Source: Planctobacterium sp965279005 (GTDB taxonomy: Bacteria > Pseudomonadota > Gammaproteobacteria > Enterobacterales > Alteromonadaceae). From it: a stretch of DNA of 64,000 nucleotides. The stretch is taken from assembly GCA_965279005.1 (NCBI GenBank), contig CBDIHK010000012.1, positions 1-64,000 of the forward strand, read 5' to 3'. This document shows positions 35,776 through 44,443 of the stretch, piece after piece. Each line of letters starts with the position of its first letter. The first letter of the stretch is position 1. The position numbers and the translations under genes are program-made. Below the pieces are notes generated by a model, which had not been told where the DNA came from, ran no database searches, and worked only from the letters and a program-made list of their open reading frames with translations.

Positions 35776-38502
35776 TTATTGCTGTTTGCCTAGCCGGTGA
35801 TAGGCGGTGCTCCAAGCGGTTGAAGTTTCGCCAGAGAGTATTTTTTTAAATGCAATTTTAGTGTTAGTGGCTGAAATATCATAAAGTACGTCTTCAAAAT
35901 CATCGATTGTCAGCAAGGTATCAGCGTAACCCTGCACCAGGGATAACGCAGCGTTGTATGAATTATAGGAATACTCAAATTCATACTTAAGTTCAGATAA
36001 ATAACCGATTTTTAACTTTTCAGCCCGCCCTGAAAGCTCAGAAAGCAGCTTGTCCACAGCGCTATCAAGCTCTTGTTTGCTGGCGTTATAGTTTTCAACA
36101 TAAATCAGGACAGTTGGATAACCATTGAATTCCTCGAAGCCCGCAGAAACAATGTAACCCAATTGTTGCTGTGTCCGGAGCTCATTGAAGGCTTCGGTAT
36201 GCAGCCACTTTTGCAACATCCTAAAAAAGAGTTCAGTTTCAGCCCCTCGGGTTTTGGCGATTAATCGTTTTGAATACAGTATTGCCGCTTGATCAGGTTG
36301 CCCACTGGACTCGCTTGCCCTTTGCACCTTTTGCGTATCCAGCCAAGGCTGTGAAACCGGTAATTTAACAGCGGAAGTGAGTTTGGTTTTGTCATGGATC
36401 TGATATAGCTGTTGCGAAAACTTGGTGACCTCTTCAGCAACAAAGCCACCTGAAAACAACAGGCTAATATCTGTTTTGCGCGAAGCCAGGTACTGTTGCT
36501 GCCGCGGGACATTTCGATGCTGTGCGCTAGTAGCTGCAATTTCTTGGGAAGCAGTTTCGTAGATAAAACGCAGACGATTTTGTGCAAAACTCGGTAATGT
36601 CGCCAACCATTTATCTAATTCGGGTGCATTGGCAACCTGTTCTACATCATCAGCAAGACTAGCAACGGCACTGTTGAAATCCCTTAACATGCCTAGAACC
36701 GGTGTCAGTGCTTCCTGCTCAGAAAACCAAAATGTGAGCAATACACTCAAGTCAGCGTCTATTTCCATTTCGCAACCAACCTGAAACTGAAGGCCGGTGC
36801 AATACTCTCCCCTTAATTTATTGAATTGGTTAGAAAGTTGGTAAAGCCACTTAAACTCAGCCGCCACATCATTGTTCGAATTAGGTGTGTCATGTGCGGA
36901 AATGCGCATCGAAATGGTATTATACTGTTCATTGGGAGAAAAAAGATGGGCTGAGAACCCATTGAGTTTCAGCAATTCAACCAACCCGGTTTCCACAATT
37001 TCATCCGTGAACCAGTCTAGCGACAAATCATGTTTTTTATTAGGGATAGTAAGCTTGATGCCATCTGGTGCCTTATGCCAAATTTGTTGCCGCTGAGCTG
37101 ACACCGGTTTTACTTGATAACTACCTTTAACAAATTTAATAGACCTGTCACCGGGCTCGCTGGTGCTTTTCCATAGGTTCAAAGACGCCGGGTTAATATG
37201 CTTTAAAAAATCCAGAAAGCTATAAGGAAACAGCGAGTTTGCGTTCTCTTGATTTGCATCACCGTAAAGCAGGGTTCCTGACAGTGGAGCTCCGGAAATG
37301 GGCAAGAAGAGCGGTTCAAATGGTTCCTCTTGTAAATGCATTTGGACTTTTTCAGGTGAGAATAATTTGAGTGTCGTAAAGAACTCTTGTAACAGTTTGT
37401 CTTCGACTTCCTTTCCTGATTCAGTCAGTGTAAGGCTGACCAACCAATTCGTGTATTGCCCCATATTTGAAGGTACAACTGCGCCGCCAACATTCTCTAC
37501 CCAACCTTTTTCCAGCCAATGCCGGAATACAAAATACTCACTTTCGCTGCTAAAAAACCGCCTCACTAAAGTTGCAGCCTCGCTACCTGGTACAGCAAAT
37601 CCAGGAACGGAAAATTGCCAGCTAGAAACATTGTTGGCACTGCCTGACTGCAGAAACTCTTGGCTTAACTTCAAGGAGAAAGGGTTTTCCCTTTGTCCAA
37701 GGGGCAGCAAGCTGCCATCGCCGGCGTTAATACCGGAAAAATGCTGCACCGCCCATTCAGTCAATTGCCCTATGCTATAGTCCCCTTGAATTACTAGGGT
37801 CATATTGGGTGCAACGTAATACTGGTCAAAAAATGCCTGCAACTGTGCTTTTACGCCACCTTTACCTGATTTGAGGGTTTCTTGATTTCCCCAAACAAAA
37901 ACGTTTACCCCCGGATCTAATTTGCTTTCATTAGCCAACACGATTTCCAATGGTAGCCTGTTGCTTTCTGTAAACCTTAACCATTCGGCCTGCACGGCGT
38001 TGACTTCTTTTTCAATCATGCGCTGGTCAAGAAGTGGGGATTTAAACATAGCGCTAACATGGGCAAGCCCCTTTTCTGGCTTTAAGTCGGCAAAAAAGAA
38101 TGAATAGGTAGTCATGCTCAAATTGGTAAAGGCTTGCACATTGCCACCATTTGCTTCAAACAAGCTTTTGACTGCAGCAGGTTCAGGGTATTCTTTTGTG
38201 CCTAGGAACAACATATGCTCCAAAAAATGGGCAATGCCAGGCGTTGTTTGTGGATCGTTCACAGCACCGGCACCCACCGCTAAGTTAACCAATAAACCAC
38301 TGTATGGACGAGAAATAAGCATTACCTGTAGCCCGTTATCGAGGGTAATGGCGCTGTAGGACATCTTGCCGATTGGGGAATTTTCAGAATGTTGCCAATG
38401 CTGGGTTATTTGGTTTTGTGCTTCAGCGAAACTAGGTAGATTGGGAGCAAGCCATAGGAAAATAGCAATACAAAACAGGACTAAATGAAATTTAGACGAC
38501 AT
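35776..38502 (-). CDS. M16-family zinc peptidase (insulinase/pitrilysin-like), exported
   Basis: 908 residues with a signal peptide (MSSKFHLVLFCIAIFLWLAP, cleaved near SFAEA). The inverted zinc motif HxxEH is in 'GIAHFLEHMLFLGTKEYPEP', and the distal glutamate is in 'EKEVNAVQAEW'. The full length with four M16 domains matches pitrilysin. Such enzymes degrade small peptides in the periplasm. The C-terminal domain keeps 'RTQQQLGYIVSAGF' , the usual substrate-binding RxxxQLGY motif. It is a single gene, divergent from 38679. Confidence 0.93.
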   Translation of the reverse strand: MSSKFHLVLFCIAIFLWLAPNLPSFAEAQNQITQHWQHSENSPIGKMSYSAITLDNGLQVMLISRPYSGLLVNLAVGAGAVNDPQTTPGIAHFLEHMLFLGTKEYPEPAAVKSLFEANGGNVQAFTNLSMTTYSFFFADLKPEKGLAHVSAMFKSPLLDQRMIEKEVNAVQAEWLRFTESNRLPLEIVLANESKLDPGVNVFVWGNQETLKSGKGGVKAQLQAFFDQYYVAPNMTLVIQGDYSIGQLTEWAVQHFSGINAGDGSLLPLGQRENPFSLKLSQEFLQSGSANNVSSWQFSVPGFAVPGSEAATLVRRFFSSESEYFVFRHWLEKGWVENVGGAVVPSNMGQYTNWLVSLTLTESGKEVEDKLLQEFFTTLKLFSPEKVQMHLQEEPFEPLFLPISGAPLSGTLLYGDANQENANSLFPYSFLDFLKHINPASLNLWKSTSEPGDRSIKFVKGSYQVKPVSAQRQQIWHKAPDGIKLTIPNKKHDLSLDWFTDEIVETGLVELLKLNGFSAHLFSPNEQYNTISMRISAHDTPNSNNDVAAEFKWLYQLSNQFNKLRGEYCTGLQFQVGCEMEIDADLSVLLTFWFSEQEALTPVLGMLRDFNSAVASLADDVEQVANAPELDKWLATLPSFAQNRLRFIYETASQEIAATSAQHRNVPRQQQYLASRKTDISLLFSGGFVAEEVTKFSQQLYQIHDKTKLTSAVKLPVSQPWLDTQKVQRASESSGQPDQAAILYSKRLIAKTRGAETELFFRMLQKWLHTEAFNELRTQQQLGYIVSAGFEEFNGYPTVLIYVENYNASKQELDSAVDKLLSELSGRAEKLKIGYLSELKYEFEYSYNSYNAALSLVQGYADTLLTIDDFEDVLYDISATNTKIAFKKILSGETSTAWSTAYHRLGKQQ

Positions 38503-38678
38503 AGGTACTTCGCTTCCTTGCAGGTGTTAATCAAAATTGCTGGCGAATTGTACAAAATAAAACGCGTTAGATGTGAAAAATTAACCACAATTGTGTTATT
38601 GCTATAGATGAAATTAGCGGCAGCAACGCCATCGCCCATAAATATTCGATAAAAACAAGTAGTAAGGATAACGCAACT

Positions 38679-38993
38679 ATGGATACAACGACTTATATCA
38701 ATTACTTCGAAGAGATGAAGGGACGCAGTGAAACCGAGCAAGCACGCTTGCTGGAAGAAGCGAGGCATGTGGCTTTTTCCGAACTGAACCTAAATGGTAA
38801 GAGTGCATTGTTCATGGTAATTAGCACAGTTTTTAGCGTTTTAATCCCGGTATCGGGCTTTTTGGCGTTGGGCTATTCCCTAGTTGGAAATGCCGTCATG
38901 CTGGGTGTCGGTATTTTGTTTGGTTTAAAACTCAACCATTGGCTACAAGGTGGCTTGCTTAGGCGGGGATTGCTGGAGATCCTTAAGCAGTGA
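38679..38993 (+). CDS. Small membrane protein, unknown
   Basis: 104 residues: a charged N-terminal helix (about 1-40, E/R-rich), then two hydrophobic segments (about 43-63 and 65-85, 'ALFMVISTVFSVLIPVSGFL' and following) and a short basic tail. No family recognised. The helix plus two-TM pattern suggests an inner-membrane protein. It is divergent from the M16 peptidase and converges with the thiolase gene; a hairpin at 39002-39021 lies between. Confidence 0.7.
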   Translation: MDTTTYINYFEEMKGRSETEQARLLEEARHVAFSELNLNGKSALFMVISTVFSVLIPVSGFLALGYSLVGNAVMLGVGILFGLKLNHWLQGGLLRRGLLEILKQ

Positions 38994-39001
38994 TAACATA
39001 A

Positions 39002-39021
39002 GCAGGTGCCAATGCACCTGC
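39002..39021. terminator. Hairpin between convergent genes (weak bidirectional terminator?)
   Basis: GCAGGTGC and GCACCTGC form a perfect 8-bp stem with a 4-nt CAAT loop just after the stop at 38993 and before the convergent thiolase stop at 39050. No U tract follows on either side. Confidence 0.5.
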
Positions 39022-39049
39022 CTGCGAAGTCTGAAAGTATCAATTGGGG

Positions 39050-40231
39050 TTATAGCATTTCAACCGCAATTGCGGTCGCTTCGCCACCACCAATACACAA
39101 TGAGGCAACGCCTTTTTGTTTGCCCATACGTTTTAGCGCATGTAATAGGGTTACCAAAATACGTGCACCAGACGCTCCAATAGGATGGCCGAGGGCACAG
39201 GCGCCGCCATTGACGTTGACTTTAGCCGCATCCAGTTCAAGTTGCTTGATCGCCAACATAGTAACCATGGCAAACGCTTCGTTAATTTCAAACAAATCAA
39301 CGTCATTCAAGCCCCAACCAGCCTTGTCCATTAACTTCTGCATCGCGCCGACAGGTGCTACGGTAAAGTTTTCAGGCTCAATTGAATGGGTGCTGTGGGC
39401 AACAATGCGCGCCAATGGCGTTAGGCCCAGGCTATTTGCTTTGGCTTCAGTCATCACCAATAACGCTGCAGCACCATCAGAGATAGAGCTAGAGTTAGCT
39501 GCGGTAACCGTGCCGTCCATCTTAAAGGCTGGGCGCAAGTTTGGAATTTTTTCAGGCATCGCTTTGCCAGGAGATTCATCAACCGCCACTTCCACATCAC
39601 CTTTGCGCCCTTTGATGGTAACAGGGCTAATTTCATCGGCAAAATGTGACTCAGCGATCGCGTTGTTGGCTTTTTCTAGGGAAGAAAGTGCAAACTCATC
39701 CATCTGCTCACGGGTAATGCCTTCGGCATCGGCTGTGGCTTGCGCGAAACAGCCCATTGCCTGGCCGTCATAGGCATTTTCCAACCCGTCCAACATCATG
39801 TGGTCTTGCACCTGGCCGTGCCCCATGCGATAGCCACCACGCGCTTTTGGCAACATGTAAGGGGCATTGCTCATGCTTTCCATACCACCTGCCACCACCA
39901 CTTTGGCACTGCCAGCCTTAATTAGGTCATGCGCCATCATGACCGCCTTCATACCAGAGCCACACACCTTGTTAATGGTGGTCACGCCAGCTGACAGTGG
40001 TAAGCCCGCAGCCAGAGATGCCTGGCGTGCTGGAGACTGGCCCAAACCAGCGGGTAATACACAGCCCATGACCACTTCATCGACAACATTGGCGTCTACT
40101 TCCGCGCTAGCAACTGCACTAGCGATAGCGTTGGCGCCCAAATCAGTCGCTGCCAACGGGGACAAGCTACCCATGAACGCGCCCATGGGGGTGCGTTTTG
40201 CCGAAACAATTACAATATTTTCTGAACTCAT
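39050..40231 (-). CDS. Acetyl-CoA acetyltransferase (thiolase)
   Basis: 393 residues with all thiolase motifs: the acyl-accepting cysteine in 'INKVCGSGMKAVMMAH', 'NVNGGACALGHPIGASGARI' with the active His, and the second cysteine in 'ASLCIGGGEATAIAVEML'. It condenses or cleaves acetoacetyl-CoA. It is transcribed divergently from liuR across a region with LiuR-like palindromes, so it can finish leucine and isoleucine breakdown by cleaving acetoacetyl-CoA (after CoA activation of acetoacetate) or methylacetoacetyl-CoA. Confidence 0.94.
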   Translation of the reverse strand: MSSENIVIVSAKRTPMGAFMGSLSPLAATDLGANAIASAVASAEVDANVVDEVVMGCVLPAGLGQSPARQASLAAGLPLSAGVTTINKVCGSGMKAVMMAHDLIKAGSAKVVVAGGMESMSNAPYMLPKARGGYRMGHGQVQDHMMLDGLENAYDGQAMGCFAQATADAEGITREQMDEFALSSLEKANNAIAESHFADEISPVTIKGRKGDVEVAVDESPGKAMPEKIPNLRPAFKMDGTVTAANSSSISDGAAALLVMTEAKANSLGLTPLARIVAHSTHSIEPENFTVAPVGAMQKLMDKAGWGLNDVDLFEINEAFAMVTMLAIKQLELDAAKVNVNGGACALGHPIGASGARILVTLLHALKRMGKQKGVASLCIGGGEATAIAVEML

Positions 40232-40383
40232 TGGATTCCTCCGTTTAGGTCACTGAGCTGATTTTTTAGCAGGTTATTTATTAACATCGCCTGGGCAAGC
40301 GTACAAGATTTTGGACAATGGTCTTTTGTACCATTGACAATCTCAAACCTTGAGTGTTGACGGAATGTTAACGTTACTTTACC

Positions 40384-40415
40384 TTTACGTTAACTTAATC
40401 CTTACGTGAACGTAA
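40384..40415. promoter_or_regulatory. Tandem LiuR-like operators in the liuR-thiolase divergent region
   Basis: Two imperfect palindromes, TTTACGTTAACTTAAT (40384-40399) and TTACGTGAACGTAA (40402-40415), lie 10-40 nt before the liuR ATG. A third weaker half-match (GTTAACGTTAC) is near 40368-40378. They resemble the site before mmsA. Placement suits autoregulation of liuRABCDE and control of the divergent thiolase gene. Confidence 0.72.
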
Positions 40416-40425
40416 AGGTAAACCC

Positions 40426-40821
40426 ATGAACGAAGTGACATATTCGATCGGAGAACTGTCAAAAGAGTTTGACATTACGCCCCGATCAATTCGTTTCTAT
40501 GAAGAGCAAGGCTTGCTCTCACCAGAGCGCAATGGCCAAAGCAGAATATACAGGAAAAAAGACAGAGTCAGGCTAAAGTTAATCCTACGTGGTAAACGGC
40601 TGGGTTTTTCCTTGGCTGAAACCAAAACCTTATTCGACCTTTACGATAGCAACCAAAATTCAGCGGCACAGCTGAATGAAATGCTACGCATGACCACAGA
40701 GAAGAAGATGGTGATGGCACAGCAAATGGAAGATATCCAAATGCTGATGAATGAACTCAATGATGTAGAGCAACGGTGCCAGGATGAATTGGCACAACTG
40801 ACAAGAGGCGCGATGCAATGA
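40426..40821 (+). CDS. liuR: MerR-family regulator of branched-chain amino acid catabolism
   Basis: 131 residues: an N-terminal MerR helix-turn-helix ('YSIGELSKEFDITPRSIRFY' followed by 'EEQGLLSPERNGQSRIYRKK') and a C-terminal coiled dimerisation helix. No cysteine metal-binding set is present, which fits LiuR rather than a metal sensor. It overlaps liuA by 4 nt (ATGA) and so heads the operon. It is expected to repress liu and mms genes until branched-chain degradation products appear. This is known of the family and supported here by the operator-like sites. Confidence 0.92.
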   Translation: MNEVTYSIGELSKEFDITPRSIRFYEEQGLLSPERNGQSRIYRKKDRVRLKLILRGKRLGFSLAETKTLFDLYDSNQNSAAQLNEMLRMTTEKKMVMAQQMEDIQMLMNELNDVEQRCQDELAQLTRGAMQ

Positions 40822-41987
40822 ATACCAGTTACCCTACTTTAAACTTTGGACTTGGCGAAGAAGTCGATATGTTGCGGGAGCACATCTATGCTTTTGCCCA
40901 AGGCGAAATTGCGCCCTTGGCGGAAAAAGCCGATGAAAGCAACCAGTTCCCCAATGAGCTATGGCCAAAATTGGGTGAAATGGGCTTATTGGGCGTTACC
41001 GTTGAAGAAGAATATGGCGGCGTTAATATGGGCTATTTGGCCCACACCGTAGCCATGGAAGAAATCAGCCGCGCCTCAGCCGGTATCGGCCTTAGCTATG
41101 GCGCCCACTCTAATTTATGCGTAAACCAGCTTGCGAAAAACGGCACAGCGGCGCAAAAAGAAAAATACTTGCCAAAGCTAATTAGTGGCGAACATATCGG
41201 TGCGCTAGCCATGAGTGAACCAAACGCCGGCTCAGACGTCGTCAGCATGAAATTGCGCGCTGACAAGAAAGGTGACCGCTACATCCTAAACGGCAACAAA
41301 ATGTGGATCACCAACGGTCCCGATGCCAATACTTTTGTCATTTACGCCAAAACTGACGTCAATGGCGGCTCCCGTGGGATCACAGCTTTTATCGTGGAAA
41401 AAGATTTTCCTGGTTTCAGCCAGGCGCAAAAGTTAGACAAACTTGGTATGCGCTCTTCCAATACTTGTGAACTGGTATTCGAAGACTGTGAAGTTCCCGA
41501 AGAAAATATCCTGGGTGTTGAAGGCGGCGGCGTTAAAGTCTTGATGAGTGGCTTGGATTATGAGCGCTTGGTACTCTCTGGCGGTCCATTAGGTATTATG
41601 CAGGCCTGTATGGATATAGTGGTGCCTTATATCCATGACCGTAAACAATTTGGCCAATCTATCGGTGAATTCCAGTTAGTACAGGGCAAGGTTGCCGACA
41701 TGTACACTCAAATGAATGCAGCCCGTGCTTATGTTTATACCGTCGCCAAAGCCTGTGACCGTGGCGAAACAACCCGAAAAGACGCTGCAGGTGCTATTCT
41801 CTATTCTGCAGAATTGGCAACCAAGATGGCGTTGGACGCTATCCAATTGTTGGGTGGTAACGGTTACATTAATGAATACCCTACCGGACGTTTGTTGCGG
41901 GATGCCAAGCTTTATGAAATTGGCGCTGGAACCTCTGAGATCCGCCGTATGTTGATCGGCCGCGAGCTATTTAAAGAATCTTGCTAA
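40818..41987 (+). CDS. liuA: Isovaleryl-CoA dehydrogenase
   Basis: 389 residues of the acyl-CoA dehydrogenase family, with 'AMSEPNAGSDVVSMKLRADK', 'NGNKMWITNGPDANTFVIYA', 'QFGQSIGEFQLVQGKVADM' and 'AIQLLGGNGYINEYPTGRLL'. It oxidises isovaleryl-CoA to 3-methylcrotonyl-CoA, passing electrons to ETF. The LiuA assignment rests on its place between liuR and the methylcrotonyl-CoA carboxylase genes and on its strong similarity to IVD-type sequences. A strong hairpin terminator follows directly. Confidence 0.95.
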   Translation: MNTSYPTLNFGLGEEVDMLREHIYAFAQGEIAPLAEKADESNQFPNELWPKLGEMGLLGVTVEEEYGGVNMGYLAHTVAMEEISRASAGIGLSYGAHSNLCVNQLAKNGTAAQKEKYLPKLISGEHIGALAMSEPNAGSDVVSMKLRADKKGDRYILNGNKMWITNGPDANTFVIYAKTDVNGGSRGITAFIVEKDFPGFSQAQKLDKLGMRSSNTCELVFEDCEVPEENILGVEGGGVKVLMSGLDYERLVLSGGPLGIMQACMDIVVPYIHDRKQFGQSIGEFQLVQGKVADMYTQMNAARAYVYTVAKACDRGETTRKDAAGAILYSAELATKMALDAIQLLGGNGYINEYPTGRLLRDAKLYEIGAGTSEIRRMLIGRELFKESC

Positions 41988-41996
41988 GCTAACTGG

Positions 41997-42020
41997 AGCC
42001 ACCTAGAAGGTGGCTTTTTT
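41997..42020 (+). terminator. Hairpin terminator inside the liu operon, between liuA and liuB
   Basis: AGCCACCT (41997-42004) and AGGTGGCT (42008-42015) form a perfect 8-bp stem with a 3-nt loop followed by six U residues (42015-42020). The liuB ribosome site GGAG starts at 42021. It should end part of the transcription after liuA, or act as an attenuator setting the liuRA to liuBCDE ratio. Confidence 0.85.
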
Positions 42021-42030
42021 GGAGCAAACT

Positions 42031-43638
42031 GTGCCTAAAATACAAACAAAGATAAATGCCAAAAGCCAAGCTTTTGAAGAAAATGCCGCCCATATGCAAG
42101 CGCAAGTAGACGATCTCAGGGACAAGATTGCCCAGATCAAATTAGGTGGCGGCGAAAGATCCAATAAACGCCACACTGACCGCGGTAAATTGCTTCCACG
42201 TGAAAGGATCAATGCCCTGCTCGACCCAGGTTCCCCGTTTTTGGAACTAAGCCAGTTGGCGGCCTGGAACGTATACGAAGACTATGTCCCGGCAGCAGGT
42301 GTCATTGCGGGTATTGGCCGGGTGTCGGGTCAAGAGTGCATGATTGTTGCCAACGACGCAACGGTAAAAGGTGGTACCTACTATCCGCTTACTGTGAAAA
42401 AGCACTTGCGTGCCCAAACGATTGCCGAACAAAACAACCTTCCTTGCATCTACTTGGTAGACAGTGGCGGTGCCAACTTACCGCGCCAGGATGACGTATT
42501 CCCTGATCGTGAACACTTTGGCCGCATTTTCTTCAACCAAGCTAACTTGTCTGCACAAAATATCCCGCAGATTGCGGTGGTCATGGGATCCTGCACCGCC
42601 GGTGGCGCCTATGTGCCAGCAATGGCAGACGAATCCATCATAGTCAAAAACCAGGGTACGATATTCCTTGGTGGCCCTCCTTTGGTCAAAGCAGCTACTG
42701 GCGAAGTGGTCACCGCTGAAGAATTGGGCGGTGGCGACGTGCATTGCCGGACTTCTGGTGTGGTAGACCATTTGGCTAACAACGATCACCACGCATTACA
42801 AATTGCGAGGGATGCAGTAGCCCGCCTCAACCGTAAAAAGACCATCGAAATCGATGTCGCCGAGCCGCAGGATCCGGCCTTCGATAGCAAGGAAATCTAC
42901 GGAATTGTGCCTAAGGATCCGCGCCAACCCTATGATGTCCGGGAAATCATTGCCCGTATCGTTGATGCTTCCGAATTCGATGAATTTAAAGCCCTCTATG
43001 GCAGCACTTTAATCTGTGGTTTTGCCCGTATCTTCGGCTACCCTGTGGGCATCGTTGCCAATAATGGGATTTTATTTTCTGAATCAGCCCTCAAAGGCGC
43101 CCATTTCATTGAGCTATGTGCCCAACGCAAAATCCCACTTGTGTTCCTGCAAAACATCACGGGTTTTATGGTTGGCAAACAATACGAATCAGGCGGCATC
43201 GCTAAAAATGGTGCTAAAATGGTCACCGCAGTTGCGTGCGCAAAAGTGCCTAAATTCACCGTGTTAATTGGCGGTAGTTTTGGTGCGGGTAACTACGGGA
43301 TGTGCGGCCGCGCCTATGACCCACGCTTCATGTTTATGTGGCCCAACGCCCGGATTTCAGTGATGGGTGGCGAACAGGCTGCTGGCGTATTGGCACAGGT
43401 TAAACGGGATCAAAAACAGCGCGCAGGCGAGGATTGGTCAGCCGAAGAGGAAGCTGAATTCAAACAGCCCATTATTGATACCTACGAGCAACAAGGCCAT
43501 CCCTACTACGCATCTGCAAGGTTGTGGGATGATGGTGTAATTGACCCCGCCGACACCCGTTTTGTATTGGGATTAAGTATTTCTGCCGCCTTAAATAAGC
43601 CTGCAGAAGAAACCCAATTTGGCGTCTTTAGAATGTAA
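42031..43638 (+). CDS. liuB: Methylcrotonyl-CoA carboxylase carboxyltransferase (beta) subunit
   Basis: 535 residues from the GTG at 42031, chosen because GGAG at 42021-42024 is well spaced and the length equals typical LiuB. A GTG at 42010 would lie inside the terminator stem. Carboxyltransferase motifs include 'SGGANLPRQDDVFPDREHFG', 'MGSCTAGGAYVPAMADE' and 'GGSFGAGNYGMCGRAYDPRF'. With LiuD it carboxylates 3-methylcrotonyl-CoA to 3-methylglutaconyl-CoA. Confidence 0.95.
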   Translation: MPKIQTKINAKSQAFEENAAHMQAQVDDLRDKIAQIKLGGGERSNKRHTDRGKLLPRERINALLDPGSPFLELSQLAAWNVYEDYVPAAGVIAGIGRVSGQECMIVANDATVKGGTYYPLTVKKHLRAQTIAEQNNLPCIYLVDSGGANLPRQDDVFPDREHFGRIFFNQANLSAQNIPQIAVVMGSCTAGGAYVPAMADESIIVKNQGTIFLGGPPLVKAATGEVVTAEELGGGDVHCRTSGVVDHLANNDHHALQIARDAVARLNRKKTIEIDVAEPQDPAFDSKEIYGIVPKDPRQPYDVREIIARIVDASEFDEFKALYGSTLICGFARIFGYPVGIVANNGILFSESALKGAHFIELCAQRKIPLVFLQNITGFMVGKQYESGGIAKNGAKMVTAVACAKVPKFTVLIGGSFGAGNYGMCGRAYDPRFMFMWPNARISVMGGEQAAGVLAQVKRDQKQRAGEDWSAEEEAEFKQPIIDTYEQQGHPYYASARLWDDGVIDPADTRFVLGLSISAALNKPAEETQFGVFRM

Positions 43639-43648
43639 GGTGACTACC

Positions 43649-44440
43649 ATGACAGATTCTGTACTCTACAACTTGGATGACCGCGGTGTAGCCACGGTGA
43701 CTTTGAACCGGCCTGAAAAACACAATGCATTTGACGACGCACTAATTAAAGAGCTCACCAAAATATTTAAAAAGGTGGCCGACGATAAAAACGTTAGGGC
43801 AATGGTACTTGCAGCAAACGGCAAAAGCTTCTGTGCGGGAGCCGACGTCAATTGGATGAAACGCATGGCTGGCTACACCTTTGATCAAAACGTGTCTGAC
43901 GCCAATGCCCTGGCCAACATGCTATGGCATTTAAACTACATGCCTAAACCCACGATTGCGCGGGTGCAAGGTGCCGCCTTTGGTGGCGCCGTTGGTTTGG
44001 TTGCCTGCTGTGATATGGCTGTGGGTAGCAAGCTCAGCAAATTCTGTTTGAGTGAAGTCAAGCTTGGCCTGATCCCAGCCACAATCAGCCCCTATGTTAT
44101 TGCGGCAATGGGCGCAAGGATTGCAAGGCGCTACTTCACCACCGCTGAAGTATTTTCGGCGCGCCGGGCGCGGCGCTTAGGCCTGCTTAGTGAAACCGTC
44201 ACCGAAGAAGAGCTGGATTCAACCATTGAAGACTTGCTAGAACATATACTGCGCAACGGCCCCGCAGCTACCGCCGCGGCTAAACAACTCATTTTTGATG
44301 TCTGCGACCAGCCAGCAGAAGAAGAGTTGATAGAAAAAACTAGCCTGCGCATAGCAACCATCCGGGTATCTGAAGAAGGCCAAGAGGGCTTAACCGCCTT
44401 TTTAGAAAAACGCCCCCCTAGCTGGCGTAAGGATCAATAG
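43649..44440 (+). CDS. liuC: Methylglutaconyl-CoA hydratase
   Basis: 263 residues from the ATG at 43649, preceded by AAGGTG; an upstream start would overlap liuB. Crotonase motifs are 'SFCAGADVNWMKRM' and 'IARVQGAAFGGAVGLVACCD'. The acidic residue after 'FCLSEVKLGLIPATIS' matches methylglutaconyl-CoA hydratases. It hydrates 3-methylglutaconyl-CoA to HMG-CoA, between the carboxylase subunits in the operon as in other liu clusters. Confidence 0.94.
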   Translation: MTDSVLYNLDDRGVATVTLNRPEKHNAFDDALIKELTKIFKKVADDKNVRAMVLAANGKSFCAGADVNWMKRMAGYTFDQNVSDANALANMLWHLNYMPKPTIARVQGAAFGGAVGLVACCDMAVGSKLSKFCLSEVKLGLIPATISPYVIAAMGARIARRYFTTAEVFSARRARRLGLLSETVTEEELDSTIEDLLEHILRNGPAATAAAKQLIFDVCDQPAEEELIEKTSLRIATIRVSEEGQEGLTAFLEKRPPSWRKDQ

Positions 44441-44443
44441 ACA

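Noticed and set aside
40784..42031. Alternative liuB start at the GTG at 42010
   Set aside because: It falls inside the terminator stem and lacks a ribosome site; the GTG at 42031 has GGAG at the right distance and gives the usual length.
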